From Gigantopelta aegis (taxonomy: Eukaryota; Mollusca; Gastropoda; Neomphalida; Peltospiridae): a stretch of DNA of 64,000 nt. The notes under the pieces are model-generated. The model worked only from the letters and a program-made list of their open reading frames with translations, was not told where the DNA came from and ran no database searches. The position numbers were made by a program, and so were the translations under genes. The DNA lies in the NCBI RefSeq assembly GCF_016097555.1, contig NC_054713.1, forward strand, positions 39,668,128 to 39,732,127, written 5' to 3'. Positions 60,239 to 64,000 of this stretch are shown here, in pieces. Position 1 is the first letter of the stretch, and each line of letters starts with the position of its first letter.

Positions 60239-62275
60239 GTAAAACACAACAATGGGCTAACCTTTGAGTAAAACACAATAATGGATTCACCTCTGAGTTT
60301 GTCGGTAAAACACAACAATGGGCTAAACTTTGAGTAAAACACAATAATGGGCTCACCTTTGAGTTTGTCGGTAAAACACAATAATGGGCTCACCTTTGAG
60401 TTTGTCGTTAAACACACAATAATGGGGTCACCTTTGAGTTTGTCAGTAAAACACAATAATGGGCTCACCTTTGAGTAAAACACAATAATGGGCTCACTTT
60501 TGAGTTTGTCGGTAAAACATAATAATGGGCTCACCTTTGAGTTTGTCGGTAAAACACAACAATGGGCTAACCTTTGAGTAAAACACAATAATGGATTCAC
60601 CTTTGAGTTTGTCGGTAAAACACAACAATGGGCTAACCTTTGAGTAAAACACAATAATGGGCTCACCTTTGAGTTTGTCGGTAAAACACAATAATGGGCT
60701 CACCTTTGAGTTTGTCGTTAAACACACAATAATGGGGTCACCTTTGAGTTTGTCAGTAAAACACAATAATGGGCTCACCTTTGAGTAAAACACAATAATG
60801 GGCTCACTTTTGAGTTTGTCGGTAAAACATAATAATGGGCTCACCTTTGAGTTTGTCGGTAAAACACAACAATGGGCTAACCTTTGAGTAAAACACAATA
60901 ATGGATTCACCTTTGAGTTTGTCGGTAAAACACAATAATGGGCTCACCTTTGAGTTTGTCGGTAAACACACAATAATGGGCTCACCTTTCAGTTTGTCAG
61001 TAAAACACAATAATGGGCTCACCTTTGAGTAAAACACAATAATGGGCTCACCTTTGAGTTTGTCGGTAAAACATAATAATGGGCTCACCTTTGAGTTTGT
61101 CGGTAAACACAATAATGGACTCACCTTTGAGTTTGTCAGTTAAACACAACAATGGGCTAATCTTTGAGTAAAACTCAATAATGGGCTCACCTTTGAGTTT
61201 GTCGGTAAACACACAATAATGGGCTCACCTTTGAGTAAAATACAATAATGGGCTTACCTTTGAGTAAAATACAATAATGGGCTCACCTTTGAGGTTGTCG
61301 GTAAAACACAATAATGGGCTCACCTTTGAGTTTGTTGGTAAACCACAATAATTTGTTGGTAAAACACAATAATGGGCTTATCTTTGAGTTTGTTGATAAA
61401 ACACAAATATGGGCTCACCTTTGAGTAAAACACAATAATGGACTCACATTTGACTAAAACAATAATGGGCTCACTTTTGAGTCAAACACAGTAATGGGCT
61501 AACATTTGAGTAAAACAATAATGGACTCACCTTTGAGTAAAACACAATAATTGGTCCACCTATGAGTAAACCACAATAATGGGATAACCGTTGAGTAAAA
61601 TACAATCATGGGTTCACATTTGTGTAAAATACAATTATGGGCTAACCCTTGAGTAAACACAATAATTGGCCCACCTTTGAGTAAAACACAATAATGGGCT
61701 CACATTTTAGTAAAATACAATAATACGCTGGCCTTTGAGTTTGTTGGTAAAACACACTAACTTGTTGGTAAAACACAATAATGGGCTTTTCGTTGAGTAA
61801 AACACAGTAATGGCTCACCTTTGAGTAAAGCACAATAATGGGATAAATTGTTTGACTGTTTTAGTTTAACACATTAATGGTCCAAACTATGTTTATGGAC
61901 GCACCTTTGCGTTTGTTAGTAAAGCACAGTAATGGGCCAAACTGTTTAAGTTTGTTGGTAAAACACAATAATGGGCTAAACCCTTTAAGTTTGTTGGTAA
62001 ACCACAATAATGGGTTCAGTTTTGCGTTTGTTAGTAAAGCACAGTAATCGGCTCACCTTTGAGTTTGTTAGTAAAACACAATAATGTGCCCTATTGTTTG
62101 AGTTTGTTGGTAAAACACAATAATGTGACCTACTGTTTGAGTTTGTTGGTAAAACACACTAATGTGCCCTACTGTTTGAGTTTGTTGATAAAACACAATA
62201 ATGTGCCCTACATGTTTGAGTGTGTTGATAAAACACAATACTGAGCTAAACTGTTTGAGTTTGTTGGTGCAGTGT
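60239..62275 (+). repeat. Intron-6 minisatellite made of the exon-6 end and donor
   Basis: About 55 units, mainly 37 bp ('cacctttgagtttgtcg' plus 'gtaaaacacaataatgggct') and a short 29-bp form lacking 'tttgtcg'. A higher-order unit of 310 bp is visible (e.g. 'tttgtcgttaaaca' at 60401 and 60711). The first unit is the real exon-6 donor junction. Units become more diverged to the right. Frames on either strand within it are artefacts. Confidence 0.95.
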
Positions 62276-62307
62276 ATGTGATCTCTTTGTCATTTTTTTT
62301 TTCACAG

Positions 62308-62550
62308 GGAAACAAACGTGCACCTACAGAAAGTACCCGAAAAAGACCGGCAGCAGGACAGGGCTTTACGTAACAACTGTCGTCACAGATCTAGCATCGT
62401 GCGAGGCAGTCTGTACCAGTGATCCCACCTGTGTCTCCTTTGACTTCGTAGTGATGAATGGCATGATGGGATGCTTTAAGTACAACGAATCGGTTGTTGA
62501 CAGACTCATCGACACTTTTAATGACCATTATGAAAAAGATTGTAGTTCAG
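62308..62550 (+). CDS. EGF-ZP-PAN gene, exon 7 (PAN/apple domain)
   Basis: Symmetrical 1-1 exon of 243 bp after a strong polypyrimidine acceptor. It reads GKQTCTYRKYPKKTGSR, then VTDLASCEAVCTSDPTC, VSFDFVVMNGMMGCFKY and DHYEKDCSSG. Six cysteines with C-x3-C and the SFDF strand match PAN domains, which bind protein or carbohydrate. The donor is GTTAGT; the gene continues beyond the window. A PAN module after the start of ZP-C is an unusual order. Confidence 0.85.
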
Positions 62551-64000
62551 GTTAGTACAGCCCTGTGAGAACTGTATAACTGTTTAAAATTGCAGAACCT
62601 AGGTTGTTTCTAAACACTATGGCGCATTTTTCACTATTAGAAGGAAATGTTTTATTTAACGTCGCACTCAACACATTGCATTTACGGTTATATGGCGCTG
62701 GAGATATGGTTAAGGACCACCTTTCACTATTAGAGCCATTTTTGACAATTGAAATCAGACATTAATTAAATTTTGTTCCTTGTGTTTCTCGTATTACAAA
62801 ATATATTATCTCATATTTTGTTCTTTAAAAAACCCCACCTACCTCTTAGAAGTAACGGTTACGATCTCTTATCTGTTTATTAAGGATATGTCCCAGACTC
62901 TTGTATCACAATATTGTAACTTTATTAAAATACGTTACAGGTTAGTGGATTAACCAAATTTAGGGTTCATTTAAAAGGTTTGAAACTAGTGTCTGCGACT
63001 TTAATGCTAGTCGACGTTGAAAAAGAACTGTCAAATGCCATGCACATTATTACAAAGAACTGATTTTATAAAGAAATATCAAATGATAACATTTTGACTA
63101 CATTTGAAAGTTTCATGAGTTAAATCTCTCCTTTTTATCAATCTAAGCATAATTATGATATATGTGTAAAGTGTCAGTGACGTCGCTTACCGGTAAATAG
63201 TTGGTATATTGCATTTATTTATTAATTAGGGGATAACTATGTGGTATCTGAGAATTTCTTGATGATTTTCCAATGGTCAATTATAATTGAAACAAATTAT
63301 CATTTGAGATCTACCGATGCGGTGATCGATTATAAACATTGATAATCAACTGTCGCGAAAATGTCCACTGTAATTGTTCTCACAGTTTAGACGATGGAAT
63401 TGATGTAAATATGTTTAAGTAGGCGTTGTTGTCATGTGTACATAAATGAAACGTATAGTAAATTGGTGTTAAAAGTACAATTATCGATTTGTAGGGTCTA
63501 TCGCTTTCAAATCCTTCTCAGGTTTACATAGTTCTAGCCGATCGAACAACTGAAAGTTGATTGATTGGTGCAAATCAAATGTTGTCTGTACAAAAGAGTT
63601 TGGAATGATATTTCTTTTTTTTAGTTTGTTTGTTTGCTTGTTTGGGTTTGTCACCTTTTGAATGTGTTGTTTTTTATCCTACATACAAATAAAACGGATC
63701 TCCAACTAGCACAGCCAGATTAAAAAACGAATAATCAAATAGAGTCTGCCAGAGGGTAAAACAGATGAAATGCCCCCCCCCCCCCCAAATAGTATTTGGG
63801 TATGGCGCCTTACCCAAAATGGTTTGCAGATTTTATTTGTTTAAGTTATCCTGTTCTCGAAATTAATTACTTTTATCATTACTGAATAATTTTCTTAACC
63901 CTAACACTAAACCTAACCATTTTCGTTATGGGGGAGCCCCCCCCCCCCCCCCCCCCCCCCCCACAACGTCGACTGCGGTTGCATTCAGCACATGCATTCT
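62551..64000. other. Intron 7, no exon seen
   Basis: A minus-strand SINE tail lies at 62641-62722 and poly-C runs at 63773-63786 and 63939-63962. Otherwise AT-rich, unique-looking sequence. Confidence 0.6.

Noticed and set aside
60048-61124. Repetitive minus-strand frames (SPLLCFTDKLKGE-type repeats) that look like a repeat protein
   Set aside because: They are translations of the intron-6 minisatellite; frames open and close with unit length and run opposite to the host gene.

Overview
This is a eukaryotic nuclear window dominated by repeats. It is almost certainly molluscan, gastropod or bivalve. The evidence is many copies of a tRNA-headed SINE typical of mollusc genomes, an intron-bearing tRNA-Tyr, a retroposed-looking Cys-loop receptor, and a secreted EGF-EGF-ZP-PAN gene of the domain style seen in mollusc extracellular and shell-matrix proteins. 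GT-AG introns, long intronic minisatellites and long CT/GA/TG microsatellites fit this. The species cannot be fixed from the sequence.

Layout: 1-3.6 kb holds microsatellites, SINE pieces, a GC-rich unassigned ORF (to 3053) and a long GNRA-capped hairpin (2244-2306). 3.6-8.1 kb is a decayed minus-strand non-LTR retrotransposon (ORF1 plus endonuclease/RT ORF2). 8.6-10.5 kb has SINEs and tandem duplications. 10633-11860 is an intronless Cys-loop (nicotinic-like) receptor copy with two small frame breaks, followed by a minisatellite. 12.6-14.0 kb is an L1/Tx1-type LINE fragment interrupted by a 432-bp element with a perfect 10-bp target duplication. 14.3-17.2 kb is a tRNA-Tyr repeat cluster (one intact gene, one decayed, one half) into which a full-length Tc1 transposon with an open transposase has jumped. 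18-27 kb has SINEs and a roughly 3-kb segmental duplication. 28130-30114 is a TTAA-flanked, THAP-encoding Kolobok-like element. 30.5-31.9 kb holds two CGATCG/GCGACC-rich inverted-repeat elements.

From 32072 to beyond the right end runs one host gene on the + strand. Seven coding exons can be assembled with consistent phases: signal peptide, EGF, EGF, ZP-N (two exons), ZP linker/ZP-C start, PAN/apple. Exon 5 carries an in-frame TAA. Its introns hold a LINE, SINEs, MITEs and a tandem array of three near-identical 2389-bp Penelope-like elements, each unit carrying a recognisable hammerhead ribozyme.

The most unusual feature is that three introns of this gene contain minisatellites whose unit is the neighbouring exon/intron junction itself. 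Intron 1 iterates the exon-2 acceptor (about 65 copies), intron 4 the exon-4 donor (about 12), and intron 6 the exon-6 donor (about 55). Together they look like large arrays of decoy splice sites.
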